Source: Spirosoma sp. KUDC1026 (GTDB lineage: Bacteria; Bacteroidota; Bacteroidia; Cytophagales; Spirosomataceae). Taken from it: 64,000 bases of DNA. The translations under genes and the position numbers were made by a program. The notes beneath the pieces were generated by a model. That model saw only the letters and a list, made by a program, of their open reading frames with translations. It made no database searches and was not told the origin of the DNA. The stretch is taken from the NCBI RefSeq assembly GCF_013375035.1, contig NZ_CP056032.1:790001-854000 (forward strand), read 5' to 3'. Each line of letters begins with the position of its first letter. Positions within the stretch are counted from its first letter, which is position 1. Shown in pieces: positions 53,599 through 64,000 of the stretch.

Positions 53599-54282
53599 AT
53601 GCCTGCTACGTTACGCTGTGTTGCTATTGATGACGAACCGATCGCGTTGGAGGTGATCAAGTCTCACGCCAGTAAAGTACCGTTTCTGGAGTTGAAGAAG
53701 ACGTTTGTCAACGCCATCGAAGCGCTGACTTACCTGAAAACAGAACCCATCGACCTGATTTTTCTGGACATCAACATGCCTGATCTGACCGGGCTGGATT
53801 TCGCGCAGGTGGTGGGTACTAAATCACTGGTTATTTTTACAACGGCCTATCCGGAATATGCGTTGCAGGGCTTTGAGCTCAGCGCGCTGGATTACCTCTT
53901 AAAGCCCATAGCCTTCGGCCGGTTCATGCAGGCGGCTAACAAAGCCTACGAAAGACTGTCGGGTGATTCAAAGAAATCACCGTACGTGTTCGTGAAAGAC
54001 GGGTACGACTGGGTGCGAATCAACCTGGACGAACTGCAATACGTCGAATCGGAGGGAAATTATCTGACGTTCCAGGAAACGGGTAAAAAAGCACTGACCC
54101 GGATGACCATCAGCGAAGCCGCCGAGATGCTCCCGAATGACCAGTTCATGCGCGTTCACAAATCCTACATCGTGGCGCTTAACCGGATCGAAAAGATCGA
54201 GCGGCACCAGCTGACCATTGGGAAGGTGCAGGTGCCGCTGAGCGGGTCCTACCGTGATGAGTTGCTAGAGCGGGTGAAGTAA
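53599..54282 (+). CDS. LytTR-family response regulator
   Basis: 227 residues. The receiver domain has the acidic pocket IDDEP (Asp11, Asp12), the phospho-acceptor Asp57 in LIFLDINMPD, and Lys in YLLKPIAFG. The C-terminal LytTR DNA-binding domain covers about 130-227 (LQYVESEGNYLTF, HKSYIVALNRIEKIE). It closes the cluster and is the only regulator serving two kinases. It converges with the zinc-ribbon gene, whose end is 1 nt away. Confidence 0.92.
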   Translation: MPATLRCVAIDDEPIALEVIKSHASKVPFLELKKTFVNAIEALTYLKTEPIDLIFLDINMPDLTGLDFAQVVGTKSLVIFTTAYPEYALQGFELSALDYLLKPIAFGRFMQAANKAYERLSGDSKKSPYVFVKDGYDWVRINLDELQYVESEGNYLTFQETGKKALTRMTISEAAEMLPNDQFMRVHKSYIVALNRIEKIERHQLTIGKVQVPLSGSYRDELLERVK

Positions 54283-54283
54283 G

Positions 54284-54523
54284 CTACCGGTAACCTTTCT
54301 GCCAGTGCTTCCACAGCCGGGCCGCGTCGGCAACGTATTGTTCAGCGTAACCACAGCTGCCGCACACCGCTGTCGAAACTTCAGCATCTTCGCTGAAGCG
54401 AATCTGAAAGGCTCCAGTTTTGGGCTCAGTAATACGCACATACTGAGCGCCACTACCCGCTGCAAAAGTCTTCAGTGGTACCATGATATCGGTAGAGTTG
54501 CACTTCGGACATTGCGTCATCAT
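54284..54523 (-). CDS. Small zinc-ribbon protein
   Basis: 79 residues. Two CxxC pairs (Cys5/Cys8 in QCPKC and the VCGSCGYAE pair) form a zinc ribbon of the kind found in small nucleic-acid-binding or substrate-handling proteins. The Trp-rich C-terminus reads LWKHWQKGYR. It overlaps the nadB stop by 4 nt (ATGA), so it is translationally coupled to nadB. No specific function is known. Confidence 0.7.
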   Translation of the reverse strand: MMTQCPKCNSTDIMVPLKTFAAGSGAQYVRITEPKTGAFQIRFSEDAEVSTAVCGSCGYAEQYVADAARLWKHWQKGYR

Positions 54524-56109
54524 GGCTTTACGTTATCCAGGCTGTAGTGTAATCCCCGGTTTTCGCGCCGGGCCATCGCCATCTTGATGACGAGATAAGC
54601 CACTTCGATCATATTCCGGAGTTCACAGATCGGCACCGATACTTTCGACTGCCGGTACAGTTCTTCGTGTTCTAGATAGAGCAGTTCGAGCCGGTCCATC
54701 GCCCGTTTCAGACGCCGGTTCGAGCGGACGATACCGACGTAGTTGGACATGATGGCTTCCAACTCTTTCCGCATTTCAGTCACCAGCACCAGTTCTTCGG
54801 GGTGCGTAGTACCCGCGTCATTCCATTGAGGGATCGTGTCGATCGAAACAGCCTGGTCAAGCAATTCGATGGTCTTTAAATAAGCGCGGTGACCAAAAAC
54901 GACGGCTTCGAGCAGCGAATTACTGGCAAGTCGGTTGGCGCCGTGAAGTCCGGTGCAGGAACATTCGCCAACGGTGTATAGAAACTGAATATTCGTCTGC
55001 CCCCACTCGTTAACCCTGACACCACCGCAAAGATAGTGCTGGGCGGGGACGACGGGGATATAATCTTTCCGCAGGTCTAGTCCCAAATGATCACGACAAT
55101 AGGCCGTGATGGTTGGGAAATGCTCGACAAAGCGTTCGTAGTCGCAGTGCGTTACGTCCAGATATACGTGCGAATCTCCGGATTTCTTCATCTCGGAGTC
55201 AATTGCCCGGGCAACAATGTCGCGGGGAGCCAGTGATAGACGGGGGTCGTAATTCTCCATGAACGTCTCACCTTTTTTTGTCCGGAGAATACCGCCGAAG
55301 CCGCGCACGGCTTCGGAGATCAGGAAGTTTGGTTTCTTACCTGGTTCATACAGAGCCGTTGGGTGAAACTGAATAAACTCCATATCCTTGGCAATTCCCT
55401 TGGCCCGGTACGCCATGGCAATACCATCGCCAGTCGCAATGCTCGGATTCGTCGTATTCTGGTAGATGTTACCAATGCCGCCGGTTGCCAGTAAGGTCGT
55501 TCGTGCCAGAAACTGCTCGACTTCGCCCGTCCGAGTGTTCAATACGTAAGCCCCAAAGCATTTGTTGTCCGTGTCGTAGCGATGTACTGTTTCGCCCAGA
55601 TGATGGCGGGTGATCAGTTCGACGGCGTAGAAATGCGTGAAAATCTCAATCGACGGCTGCGATTGCACCTTCTCCAGTAGTGCCCGCTCAATCTCGGCAC
55701 CGGTGATGTCCTTGAAATGCAGGATTCGAAAATCGGAATGTCCCCCTTCCTTCGCCAGATCGTAGTCCGTGCCGCTATGTTCCTTGTCGAAGCGCGTACC
55801 ATAGTCGATCAGTTCCCGAATACGCTCCGGCCCCTCGTTGACCACGATCTCGACAACGTGCCGATCGCTAAGAAAATCACCGGCAATCATCGTGTCTTCG
55901 ATATGCTTCTCAAACGAATCGTCCTCCGCCCAGACGGCCGCAATGCCGCCCTGGGCGTATTTCGTGTTGGTCTCGTCGGCCTGCACTTTCGTGATGACCC
56001 CAATACGAACCGACTGGTTTAAAGCTTCGAAATGAGTCGCCAGCTTGGTGGCGTAACTCAGGCCCGCAATGCCGGAGCCAATAACAAGGAAATCAAATTG
56101 ATGGGGCAT
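54520..56109 (-). CDS. nadB: L-aspartate oxidase
   Basis: FAD enzyme that oxidises aspartate to iminoaspartate for quinolinate synthesis in NAD biosynthesis. 529 residues from the ATG at 56109 (MPHQFDFLVIGSGIAGLSYATKLA, the dinucleotide-binding fold). An upstream start at 56148 would overlap the toxin gene. Other marks are TKYAQGGIAAVW, IQFHPTALY and CGGVRVNEWGQT. Start is 1 nt past the DUF5615 stop, so it is separated from nadA by the toxin-antitoxin pair. Confidence 0.95.
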   Translation of the reverse strand: MPHQFDFLVIGSGIAGLSYATKLATHFEALNQSVRIGVITKVQADETNTKYAQGGIAAVWAEDDSFEKHIEDTMIAGDFLSDRHVVEIVVNEGPERIRELIDYGTRFDKEHSGTDYDLAKEGGHSDFRILHFKDITGAEIERALLEKVQSQPSIEIFTHFYAVELITRHHLGETVHRYDTDNKCFGAYVLNTRTGEVEQFLARTTLLATGGIGNIYQNTTNPSIATGDGIAMAYRAKGIAKDMEFIQFHPTALYEPGKKPNFLISEAVRGFGGILRTKKGETFMENYDPRLSLAPRDIVARAIDSEMKKSGDSHVYLDVTHCDYERFVEHFPTITAYCRDHLGLDLRKDYIPVVPAQHYLCGGVRVNEWGQTNIQFLYTVGECSCTGLHGANRLASNSLLEAVVFGHRAYLKTIELLDQAVSIDTIPQWNDAGTTHPEELVLVTEMRKELEAIMSNYVGIVRSNRRLKRAMDRLELLYLEHEELYRQSKVSVPICELRNMIEVAYLVIKMAMARRENRGLHYSLDNVKP

Positions 56110-56110
56110 A

Positions 56111-56488
56111 TCATTTTGGCTGAGCAGGTCTGATCCGAAGGTGCTCATTTGTTAGCACCGAAAAGCTATTGATCAATTCCTGGCCAACAGAAGTGATACT
56201 CTCGCTTATCCGTTGCGACTTTTCGGTACTAGTCATCTTAAGTAATCGAACTAATAAAATTCCACAATGGGGCATTCTCAGTCGGTGTACTAACTCGCCA
56301 AAGTCTTTATCTTCTGTTAGTAAAACCGCTTTCCGGTCAAATGCAATTTGTAAGACTTGGGTATCCGGAATGCTAGGAAACGACTCTGCGATAGCTAAAA
56401 CAGAGAAACCTTTGTTTCTAAGTAGCCTAACTACACTGAAATCAAAGTTTTCATCGGCGACAAAGACAAGGTCATCCAGCTTTTGCAT
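56111..56488 (-). CDS. DUF5615 PIN-like toxin
   Basis: 125 residues from the ATG at 56488, which has GAGG 6 nt upstream; an in-frame ATG at 56500 is also possible. The sequence LDDLVFVADENFDFSVVRLLRNKG and VLLTEDKDFGELVHR shows the acidic residues of the Mut7-C/PIN-like fold, placing it in DUF5615. In known pairs this protein is the nuclease toxin of a type II system with DUF433. It overlaps the upstream DUF433 gene by 17 nt. The local sequence is more AT-rich than nadA and nadB, a sign of insertion. Confidence 0.85.
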   Translation of the reverse strand: MQKLDDLVFVADENFDFSVVRLLRNKGFSVLAIAESFPSIPDTQVLQIAFDRKAVLLTEDKDFGELVHRLRMPHCGILLVRLLKMTSTEKSQRISESITSVGQELINSFSVLTNEHLRIRPAQPK

Positions 56489-56702
56489 AAACGACCTCAT
56501 TCTTTATTATTTCTGAAGCAAACAGCAGGCAGGCATATAAAGCTGGCTCTGTTACCCGCGGATAGGCATCTAACAACTGAGGAATCGTCTCACCATTGCC
56601 CAGTTTCTCAAGGATTAAATCAACCGGAATACGGGTGCCTGTAATCACAGGTTTGCCAAACATGACTGCCGGGTCCGAGGTAATAAAATTCTGCCAGTTC
56701 AT
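56472..56702 (-). CDS. DUF433 antitoxin
   Basis: 76 residues starting ATG at 56702. The motif VMFGKPVITGTRIPVDLILEKLGNGET and LLDAYPRVTEPALYACLLFASEII is the DUF433 helix-turn-helix fold. It is the usual antitoxin partner of DUF5615. It lies 20 nt downstream of nadA and overlaps the toxin gene by 17 nt. Confidence 0.87.
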   Translation of the reverse strand: MNWQNFITSDPAVMFGKPVITGTRIPVDLILEKLGNGETIPQLLDAYPRVTEPALYACLLFASEIIKNEVVYAKAG

Positions 56703-56721
56703 AATTCCTATGGATTTTCTA

Positions 56722-57708
56722 TTAGCTCAATTTCAGCATTCGGTCGACTGACTCGTACGCTTTCAGTCGAACATCCTCGGGTACGGTAATCTCGGGCTGT
56801 TCGAAAAGCATAGCGTTGTATACCTTCTCCATTGTGTTCATCTTCATGTAGGGACATTCCGAGCAGGCGCAGGTGTTGTTCTGGCTCGCCGGGGCCGGAA
56901 TGATCTTTTTGTGCGGAACGGCCTGGCGCATCTTGTGCAGAATGCCCGCTTCCGTACCCACAATGAACGTCTGCTCCGGGCTGTCCACTACGTATTTCAG
57001 TAAAGCCGTCGTGGAACCGATGTAATCGGCCTGGCTCAGAATATGCTCCTGACACTCAGGGTGGGCAATAAACTTGGCATCGGGGTAATCGTGCCGCAGT
57101 TTGGTTAGCTTCTCCAGCGAAATATCGATGTGGACAATACAGGCCCCATCCCAAAGAACCATATCACGACCCGTTTTCCGGGCGACAAACCGGCCGAGGT
57201 TCGCATCGGGGGCAAAGATGATTTTCTGATCCTTGGGTAAACTCTCGACGATTTGCAGCGCGTTGGACGACGTAACGATAATGTCGGATAACGCTTTGAT
57301 CTCCGCCGAGCAGTTAATGTAGGACAGGACGATATGATCCGGATACTGCGCCTTAAACGCGGCAAACTTATCGGCGGGGGCTGAATCAGCGAGTGAGCAG
57401 CCCGCGTTTAGATCGGGGATGACAACCTTTTTCTCCGGCGACAGAATCTTAGCGGTTTCACCCATGAAGTGAACCCCGCAGAAAACAATCATGTCGGCCG
57501 GCGTAGCGGCTGCCTGCTGCGACAGACCCAGGCTATCGCCAATATAATCGGCGATGTCCTGGATTTCGCCGTCAACGTAGTAATGGGCCAGAATGACCGC
57601 GTTTTTCTCCTTTTTCAGCCGCTTAATTTCGGCTACTAAATCTATAGTATCGTCAACGGGCTTGTTTACATAACCAACTCGTTGTACTTCTTCCAGTAAG
57701 GCTTCCAT
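56722..57708 (-). CDS. nadA: Quinolinate synthase
   Basis: Condenses iminoaspartate with dihydroxyacetone phosphate to quinolinate, using a 4Fe-4S cluster. 328 residues. Cluster-ligand candidates are Cys77 in FCGVHFM, Cys219 in HPECQE, and one of Cys280, 282 and 285 in [11 protein letters not shown]. Other marks are [15 protein letters not shown] and [10 protein letters not shown]. It heads the nadA-DUF433-DUF5615-nadB-zinc-ribbon run on the minus strand. Confidence 0.96.
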   Translation of the reverse strand: MEALLEEVQRVGYVNKPVDDTIDLVAEIKRLKKEKNAVILAHYYVDGEIQDIADYIGDSLGLSQQAAATPADMIVFCGVHFMGETAKILSPEKKVVIPDLNAGCSLADSAPADKFAAFKAQYPDHIVLSYINCSAEIKALSDIIVTSSNALQIVESLPKDQKIIFAPDANLGRFVARKTGRDMVLWDGACIVHIDISLEKLTKLRHDYPDAKFIAHPECQEHILSQADYIGSTTALLKYVVDSPEQTFIVGTEAGILHKMRQAVPHKKIIPAPASQNNTCACSECPYMKMNTMEKVYNAMLFEQPEITVPEDVRLKAYESVDRMLKLS

Positions 57709-57878
57709 GCGTTGCGGGGTGATATTAACTAATAAACAAGAAAGAAGAAGTAAATGTCACAGCTGCCAGCCCTACCAATGCTGGTGACTGAACAGGCCGG
57801 GCAAATTTCAACAAAGGTTTTGGGCTTTCAAACAACGATGGGGATCTGGCGGGTTTACGTATTGAAACGCCTTTCTCT

Positions 57879-58967
57879 ATGGCTGATAATTTTCTCAAAC
57901 TTCGCATTGCACAAGTCAAGGCCGAAACCGCCGACACAACCAGCTATTTTCTGGAACCCATCAATCAGGAAGCGGTGTCATACCAAGCGGGACAGTTTCT
58001 GACGCTGATCTTTACGCACCGTGACAATGCTCAGTATAGCATCAGCCTGCCCGCAGACAGCGATCCGCACCTGCACGAGATTCGGCGCTCCTATTCCATT
58101 AGCTCGGCGCCGGGCGAGCCGCTTCAGCTAACCATCAAGCGAATCAGCAATGGCGAATTGTCGCGCTATATGATCGACAAGCTCAGTGTGGGCGATGTGC
58201 TGACCAGCCTGTTTCCTGCCGGGCGCTTTACGTTTGATTCAGCCTTGCCGGGCGATCTGGTCCTGATGGGAGCCGGAAGCGGTATAACGCCCCTGTTCAG
58301 CATACTGAAGCACGTCCTGAAAAATGAACCCAGCCGGCGCGTAACGCTGCTCTACAGCAATACCCGGGAACGTAGCATTATTTTTCAAGACGAGCTGGAC
58401 GCATTACAGCAACAGTTTCCGGATCGGTTTCGGCTGATACATTTGTTGAGCGCCCCCTCCAACGAGTGGTTGGGGTTACGCGGGCGTTTGAATAACGTAA
58501 TGCTGGAGCGGTTGCTTCCTACGCTGATTGGCGATTCGAAACGGGAGCAAGTGCAGTTTTACGTCTGTGGTCCCGGCGATTACATGCGAACGATTCAGTT
58601 TACATTGGTCTTCAGTGGCATTCGACCGGACCAGATTCGTCGTGAGAATTTTGTGATTGTGCCCGTTACACAGGCGCCACCGCCTGCCCTGGCCGTTGAT
58701 CGGGTTGTTACGCTCAACTTCCGGAGTCAGGCAATATCGATCCAGGTACCCGCCTATAAATCAATCTTGCAGGCGGCACTGGACGAAGGGGTGCTGCTGC
58801 CGTATAGCTGCCGGGGCGGACGCTGTTCGACCTGTGTGGCCCGTTGTCGCTCAGGATCGGTTCACATGACCATCAACGACGTACTGACCGAACGTGATAT
58901 CGTCGAAGGCTGGGTACTTACCTGCACGGGCTTTCCCGAGAGCGACGACGTCATTATTGACGTGTAA
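57879..58967 (+). CDS. Ferredoxin reductase with C-terminal 2Fe-2S domain (PaaE-like)
   Basis: NAD(P)H-dependent oxidoreductase passing electrons through FAD to a plant-type 2Fe-2S cluster. 362 residues. FAD-binding motif RRSYSISSAP, NAD-binding GAGSGITPLFSIL, and a C-terminal ferredoxin domain with Cys311, Cys316, Cys319 and Cys349 (PYSCRGGRCSTC and VLTCTGFP). This architecture is that of PaaE and of Bacteroidota ferredoxin-NADP reductases. No partner oxygenase is nearby. It is divergent from nadA. Confidence 0.9.
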   Translation: MADNFLKLRIAQVKAETADTTSYFLEPINQEAVSYQAGQFLTLIFTHRDNAQYSISLPADSDPHLHEIRRSYSISSAPGEPLQLTIKRISNGELSRYMIDKLSVGDVLTSLFPAGRFTFDSALPGDLVLMGAGSGITPLFSILKHVLKNEPSRRVTLLYSNTRERSIIFQDELDALQQQFPDRFRLIHLLSAPSNEWLGLRGRLNNVMLERLLPTLIGDSKREQVQFYVCGPGDYMRTIQFTLVFSGIRPDQIRRENFVIVPVTQAPPPALAVDRVVTLNFRSQAISIQVPAYKSILQAALDEGVLLPYSCRGGRCSTCVARCRSGSVHMTINDVLTERDIVEGWVLTCTGFPESDDVIIDV

Positions 58968-58985
58968 AATCAGTTCGCCAGTTAT

Positions 58986-59603
58986 TTACAGCTTTGTTTG
59001 TAAGAAGGCAATCAGTACGTCGAGCCCTTTCTGATAGTGAATGTTGTTAGGAATAACAATGTCGGCTTCCTCTTTGTGAGGTTTAACAAACTCCCGATAG
59101 GCAGGTTTGACGTGATTTTCCCACTGATACGTGATCATTTCAGTAGTTAGGCCCCGCTCGGCCTGGTCGCGTACCATCCGGCGGTGCAGCTTAATCTTGT
59201 TTTTGGCCGTAATAAACACTTTCAGATCAAGCTGGCTGGCTACGTCCTCAAAATGAAAAACGAACAACCCCTCAACGATCACAATCGGGGTGGGTTTGTA
59301 CACCAGCTGGCGGGGCACAACGTCTGGATTGTTGAAGGTGTACTCCTGCATCTCAATTGTCTGCCCGGCATGCAACTGGCTCAGGTGATCGGCGAAACGT
59401 TCGTGATTGATCGTCTGCGGCAGGTCGAAATTATGAATGCCGTTTTCGTCAATGGGAATATGCTCAAGGCCTCGGTAATAGTTATCCTGCGAAATCAAAC
59501 AGATTTGATCGGGCGTGAATGCATTGAGAACATCTTTGAGAAACGACGTTTTACCCGATGCACTCCCGCCGGTTATCCCAACGATGAATGGTTTGGTTTT
59601 CAT
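58986..59603 (-). CDS. udk: Uridine kinase
   Basis: Phosphorylates uridine and cytidine in pyrimidine salvage. 205 residues from the ATG at 59603 (MKTKPFIVGITGGSASGKTS); the frame opens 17 codons upstream. The P-loop GGSASGKTS is at 10-18. DNYYRGLEHIP and NFDLPQTI are typical substrate-binding parts. It lies 133 nt downstream of atpC, with a terminator between. Confidence 0.93.
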   Translation of the reverse strand: MKTKPFIVGITGGSASGKTSFLKDVLNAFTPDQICLISQDNYYRGLEHIPIDENGIHNFDLPQTINHERFADHLSQLHAGQTIEMQEYTFNNPDVVPRQLVYKPTPIVIVEGLFVFHFEDVASQLDLKVFITAKNKIKLHRRMVRDQAERGLTTEMITYQWENHVKPAYREFVKPHKEEADIVIPNNIHYQKGLDVLIAFLQTKL

Positions 59604-59677
59604 GGAAGCAAAGAGGTTGTAGAAGACCGGTAAAAAAAAGGCGATCTCCAGCAATAAAGTGTTTGGGCTAACAAAAA

Positions 59678-59709
59678 AGAGCGGTCCTTTCTACAGAAAC
59701 GACCGCTCT
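59678..59709 (-). terminator. Terminator of atpD-atpC
   Basis: A 9-bp stem AGAGCGGTC / GACCGCTCT (59678-59686 and 59701-59709) with a 14-nt loop. On the minus strand it is followed by a TTTTTTG tract. Confidence 0.75.
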
Positions 59710-59735
59710 CTTACAATTGGATATAGAATGACAGA

Positions 59736-59981
59736 TTACAGGACAATGGCCTCGGCCAGTACCAGTACTCTGTTTTGCAGCACTTCAACAACACCACCAT
59801 CAACCGTAAAGGTTTGCTGGCCGGCTGTCGACTGAACAACGATAGGCCCACGTGCCAGTGTGCTAACCAGCGGAGCGTGGTTATTCAACACCTGAAACTG
59901 GCCTTGGCTACCCGGCAACGTAACGGCACTTGCTTCGCCGGAAAAGACCTTACGGTCGGGAGTGATAATGTCTAATGTCAT
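59736..59981 (-). CDS. atpC: ATP synthase epsilon subunit (short form)
   Basis: Central-stalk subunit of F-type ATP synthase that regulates activity. 81 residues: only the N-terminal beta-sandwich (MTLDIITPDRKVFSGEASAVTLPGSQG, HAPLVSTLARG) is present. The C-terminal helical arms of longer forms are missing, which is usual in Bacteroidota. It lies 95 nt downstream of atpD. Confidence 0.93.
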   Translation of the reverse strand: MTLDIITPDRKVFSGEASAVTLPGSQGQFQVLNNHAPLVSTLARGPIVVQSTAGQQTFTVDGGVVEVLQNRVLVLAEAIVL

Positions 59982-60076
59982 GAGTAGATAAAGGATACCC
60001 TGTCTGCCACATAGAAAACAGGAGAGCGTCAGATAAAATAGTCCCGGCTCGTAGACCGGGACTACTCCTGGAAATC

Positions 60077-61822
<1,746 letters not shown>

Positions 61823-61870
61823 TCAAAAAATACGAACTGCCGTATATTATCTACTCAACGGCCTGAATAC

Positions 61871-63460
61871 ATGCTTCAACAACGTTCGAGCGGTTTGCTG
61901 CTCCATATCACGTCCCTGCCTTCTGCGCATGGCATTGGCGATCTTGGTCCCGAAGCGTATCGCTTTGCCGATTTCCTATCCGCTTCTGGACAGACCTACT
62001 GGCAGATTTTGCCCCTAACTCCCGTCGATCCGGGAGCCGGCTTTTCACCCTACAGCAGTCCGTCTGCGTTTGCGGGTAATACATTGATGATCAGTCTGGA
62101 AAAGCTGGTGGAGGAAGGATTTCTGACATCAGACGATCTCCATGCATTGAATGAACAGCCTGTTCAGGACGTAACAATAACCGAGCGTCCAATGACTGGC
62201 GACAGTGCAGGCATTGCTGAGTCTGTACTGGCAGGGCCACTGACACTGGCCCCCTCAACCATGCACGCAGCCTGGATCAAAAAACGCCCGTTGTTGCAGC
62301 AGGCGGCCGAACGATTCCTGCGGGATGCCACGACCGCCCAGCGCAGCGACTACGAGCGTTTCTGCAACTGGCAGGCCGACTGGCTGGATGATTATGCCTT
62401 GTTCACGGCCTTGCAGGAAGCTACACAGGAACCCTTCTGGCTCCGCTGGCCGGAGGCAATCAAGCGCCGGGAGCCAGACGAGATGGAGCGTCAGCAGAAG
62501 CTGCTATACGATCAGATCGAAGCCGTAAAGGTGCTTCAATATTTTTTTCTGCGTCAATGGAACGAGCTGGTTGCCTACTGCTACACCCGAAAAATTCACA
62601 TGATCGGCGATATTCCTATCTACGTTCAGCTGAACAGCGCCGATGTCTGGGGCAATCCGACCCTGTTTAAACTGGATGAAAATTTCCAGCCTCTGTTTGT
62701 TGCTGGTGCCCCGCCCGACTATTTCAGTGAATACGGTCAGCGCTGGGGAAATCCAATCTACGACTGGGAAGAGCACGAGCGGACGGGCTTTGCCTGGTGG
62801 ATGCACCGGATGCGGCACCAGATGTCGCTTTACAGCCTTACCCGGCTGGACCATTTTCTGGGGTTTGCCGTCTACTGGGAAATTCCGGCCAGCGAACCAA
62901 CAGCAAAGGTAGGCAAGTGGATTAAAGCGCCTATTGAGGCTTTCATGCACGCCATGTACCGGCAGTTTGTTCAGCTACCGATTATTGCTGAGGACCTGGG
63001 TGCCCGCACCGGCGACGTACAGCCGCACCTGAAGCATTACGGGATTCCCGGTATGCGAGTGGTGCAGTTTGGTTTTGGCGAAGATATGCCCACCTCAACC
63101 TATGCGGTGCACAATCATATCGAAAACACGGTGGTGTATTCGGGTACGCACGATAACAACACGACGCTGGGCTGGTTTCACGAAGCTGATAAGGAACTGC
63201 GGGAACATATCGATGACTACCTTGGCTTTGCCGTCACCGACGAAACTATTGTTGACCAGATCTGCCGCCTGACCATGCAGTCCGTTAGCCGCCTGGCCAT
63301 TCTGCCGATTCAGGACGTATTAAAGCTCGACGAATCCAATCGCATGAATACCCCCGGCCTGGGCGGACGCAGCTGGCAGTGGCGCCTGCAACCGGATCAG
63401 CTAACCGCTGAAGTAGCCGAAAACCTGCTGAAATTGACCCGGATGACGGGCAGGGCCTGA
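61871..63460 (+). CDS. malQ: 4-alpha-glucanotransferase (amylomaltase)
   Basis: Transfers alpha-1,4-glucan segments in maltodextrin or glycogen metabolism. 529 residues of the GH77 family: SGLLLHITSLPSAHGIGDLG at the start, the active-site stretches GDIPIYVQLNSADVWGNP, YSLTRLDHFLGFAVYWEIP (nucleophile Asp in RLDHF), IAEDLGARTGDV (acid/base Glu) and VYSGTHDNNTTLGW. The length matches the bacterial amylomaltase type. It is divergent from atpD. Confidence 0.95.
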   Translation: MLQQRSSGLLLHITSLPSAHGIGDLGPEAYRFADFLSASGQTYWQILPLTPVDPGAGFSPYSSPSAFAGNTLMISLEKLVEEGFLTSDDLHALNEQPVQDVTITERPMTGDSAGIAESVLAGPLTLAPSTMHAAWIKKRPLLQQAAERFLRDATTAQRSDYERFCNWQADWLDDYALFTALQEATQEPFWLRWPEAIKRREPDEMERQQKLLYDQIEAVKVLQYFFLRQWNELVAYCYTRKIHMIGDIPIYVQLNSADVWGNPTLFKLDENFQPLFVAGAPPDYFSEYGQRWGNPIYDWEEHERTGFAWWMHRMRHQMSLYSLTRLDHFLGFAVYWEIPASEPTAKVGKWIKAPIEAFMHAMYRQFVQLPIIAEDLGARTGDVQPHLKHYGIPGMRVVQFGFGEDMPTSTYAVHNHIENTVVYSGTHDNNTTLGWFHEADKELREHIDDYLGFAVTDETIVDQICRLTMQSVSRLAILPIQDVLKLDESNRMNTPGLGGRSWQWRLQPDQLTAEVAENLLKLTRMTGRA

Positions 63461-63522
63461 TCAATTCGGAGGAGAGCGATAAACGCAGGCACTAACCCGG
63501 TTGTAACGTCGTTCTCCTTTCA

Positions 63523-64000
63523 TGTCATCCTTACTATTCTGGAAAGAATGGAGCCGATCGTATCGATTCCTGTATTTGCTTGGGCTTGTACTGACCGGAC
63601 TCGCCTATACCCTGTTTGTTATTGCCTGGTTGCGTGGCCTGGAAAACGTAATCGACTGGAACGTATTAAGTGAACTGATTGACCTGCCTATTACGCTCGA
63701 TTCGTTCTCTGACGGGCTGATCAACTATTCGGTTAGTGGTAAAGGGTTTGCCGTTTCTGAGCAGTTTCTGGCGTCGCCCATGCAGGTAGATCCAACAATG
63801 GCAACGGTTTTTCTGGCTGGGTTAGGTGTCGCTTTCATCTTCATTATGAGCGCTATAACCCGCTTCAATCGGCTGCGCTATCTGATCAGTATGGCCCTGC
63901 TGATTCTGGGCACGGCTTTGTTCCGCTGGGAGATGCTTGAGGTGCCGGGCCTGAGCGGTAACTCCCTGTTTCTCCTGCTGCTCTTTCTGTTTGGCTCTCT
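63523..64000 (+). CDS. Large membrane protein, N-terminal part (cut by window edge)
   Basis: From the ATG at 63523 the frame stays open to the window end, giving about 159 residues. Strong hydrophobic segments lie near 17-36 (LYLLGLVLTGLAYTLFVIAW), 93-112 (MATVFLAGLGVAFIFIM) and 122-140 (LISMALLILGTALF). A periplasmic loop of about 50 residues follows the first. It lies 62 nt after malQ. No family can be named from this part. Confidence 0.75.

Noticed and set aside
57754..58002. 82-residue open frame starting in the nadA-reductase spacer
   Set aside because: It overlaps the reductase N-terminus in another frame and carries no family sequence.

Overview
The window looks like a chromosomal stretch of a Bacteroidota member of the order Cytophagales, most like Spirosoma and its relatives (inference from gene content, not a database match). 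The main pointers are a SusC/SusD pair, promoters of the TAnnTTTG type, an atpD-atpC pair separated from the other ATP synthase genes, LytS/LytTR regulators, many signal-peptide and lipoprotein genes, and few Shine-Dalgarno sites. About 60 protein genes fill nearly all of it. I see no rRNA, tRNA, CRISPR array, prophage or intact insertion sequence.

Layout. 1-8.1 kb (minus): pdhB, a secreted protein, accC-accB, efp, then fabH-plsX-rpmF-DUF177, a lipid-synthesis and translation block. 8.2-13.2 kb: a small conserved protein, a cysteine hydrolase, a LON-domain protein, an AI-2E family permease, and a PhoB/PhoR-like two-component pair. 13.2-20.5 kb: a retropepsin-PDZ protein, tpiA, a DUF985 cupin, an ECF sigma/anti-sigma/adhesin-like operon, and mnmH-selD for tRNA selenation. 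20.6-31 kb: an S41 peptidase, a UvrD/PcrA helicase, a HicB antitoxin with a frameshifted hicA, an OmpA-PD40 protein, a DUF3887 protein followed by a DUF3887-beta-lactamase fusion, a transglutaminase and a small lipoprotein. 31-37.3 kb: a SusC-SusD-lipoprotein uptake operon with a long leader. 37.4-44.2 kb: a DegP/HtrA protease, acpP-fabF-rnc, kdsA and a HAD phosphatase. 44.3-48.8 kb: an alpha-L-fucosidase, then a kinase-like gene next to a glutamine synthetase-like gene. 49-54.3 kb: a CPBP-LytS-CPBP-LytS-small membrane protein-LytTR cluster. 54.3-57.7 kb: nadA and nadB with a DUF433/DUF5615 toxin-antitoxin pair between them. 57.9-64 kb: a PaaE-like ferredoxin reductase, udk, atpC-atpD, malQ and a truncated membrane protein gene.

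Three signals stand out. First, three intercistronic spacers (accB-accC, response regulator-kinase, tpiA-cupin) are each almost filled by an 80-90 bp hairpin. Its arms are tandem octamers of the form GAGYGAAW, and all three loops carry the core GCGNCAGC. Second, the CPBP/LytS cluster interleaves two paralogous sensor kinases with one intact-looking and one degenerate CPBP protease upstream of a single LytTR regulator. Third, two toxin-antitoxin modules sit tightly inside or behind housekeeping genes, and one has a toxin broken by what looks like loss of an AT dinucleotide.
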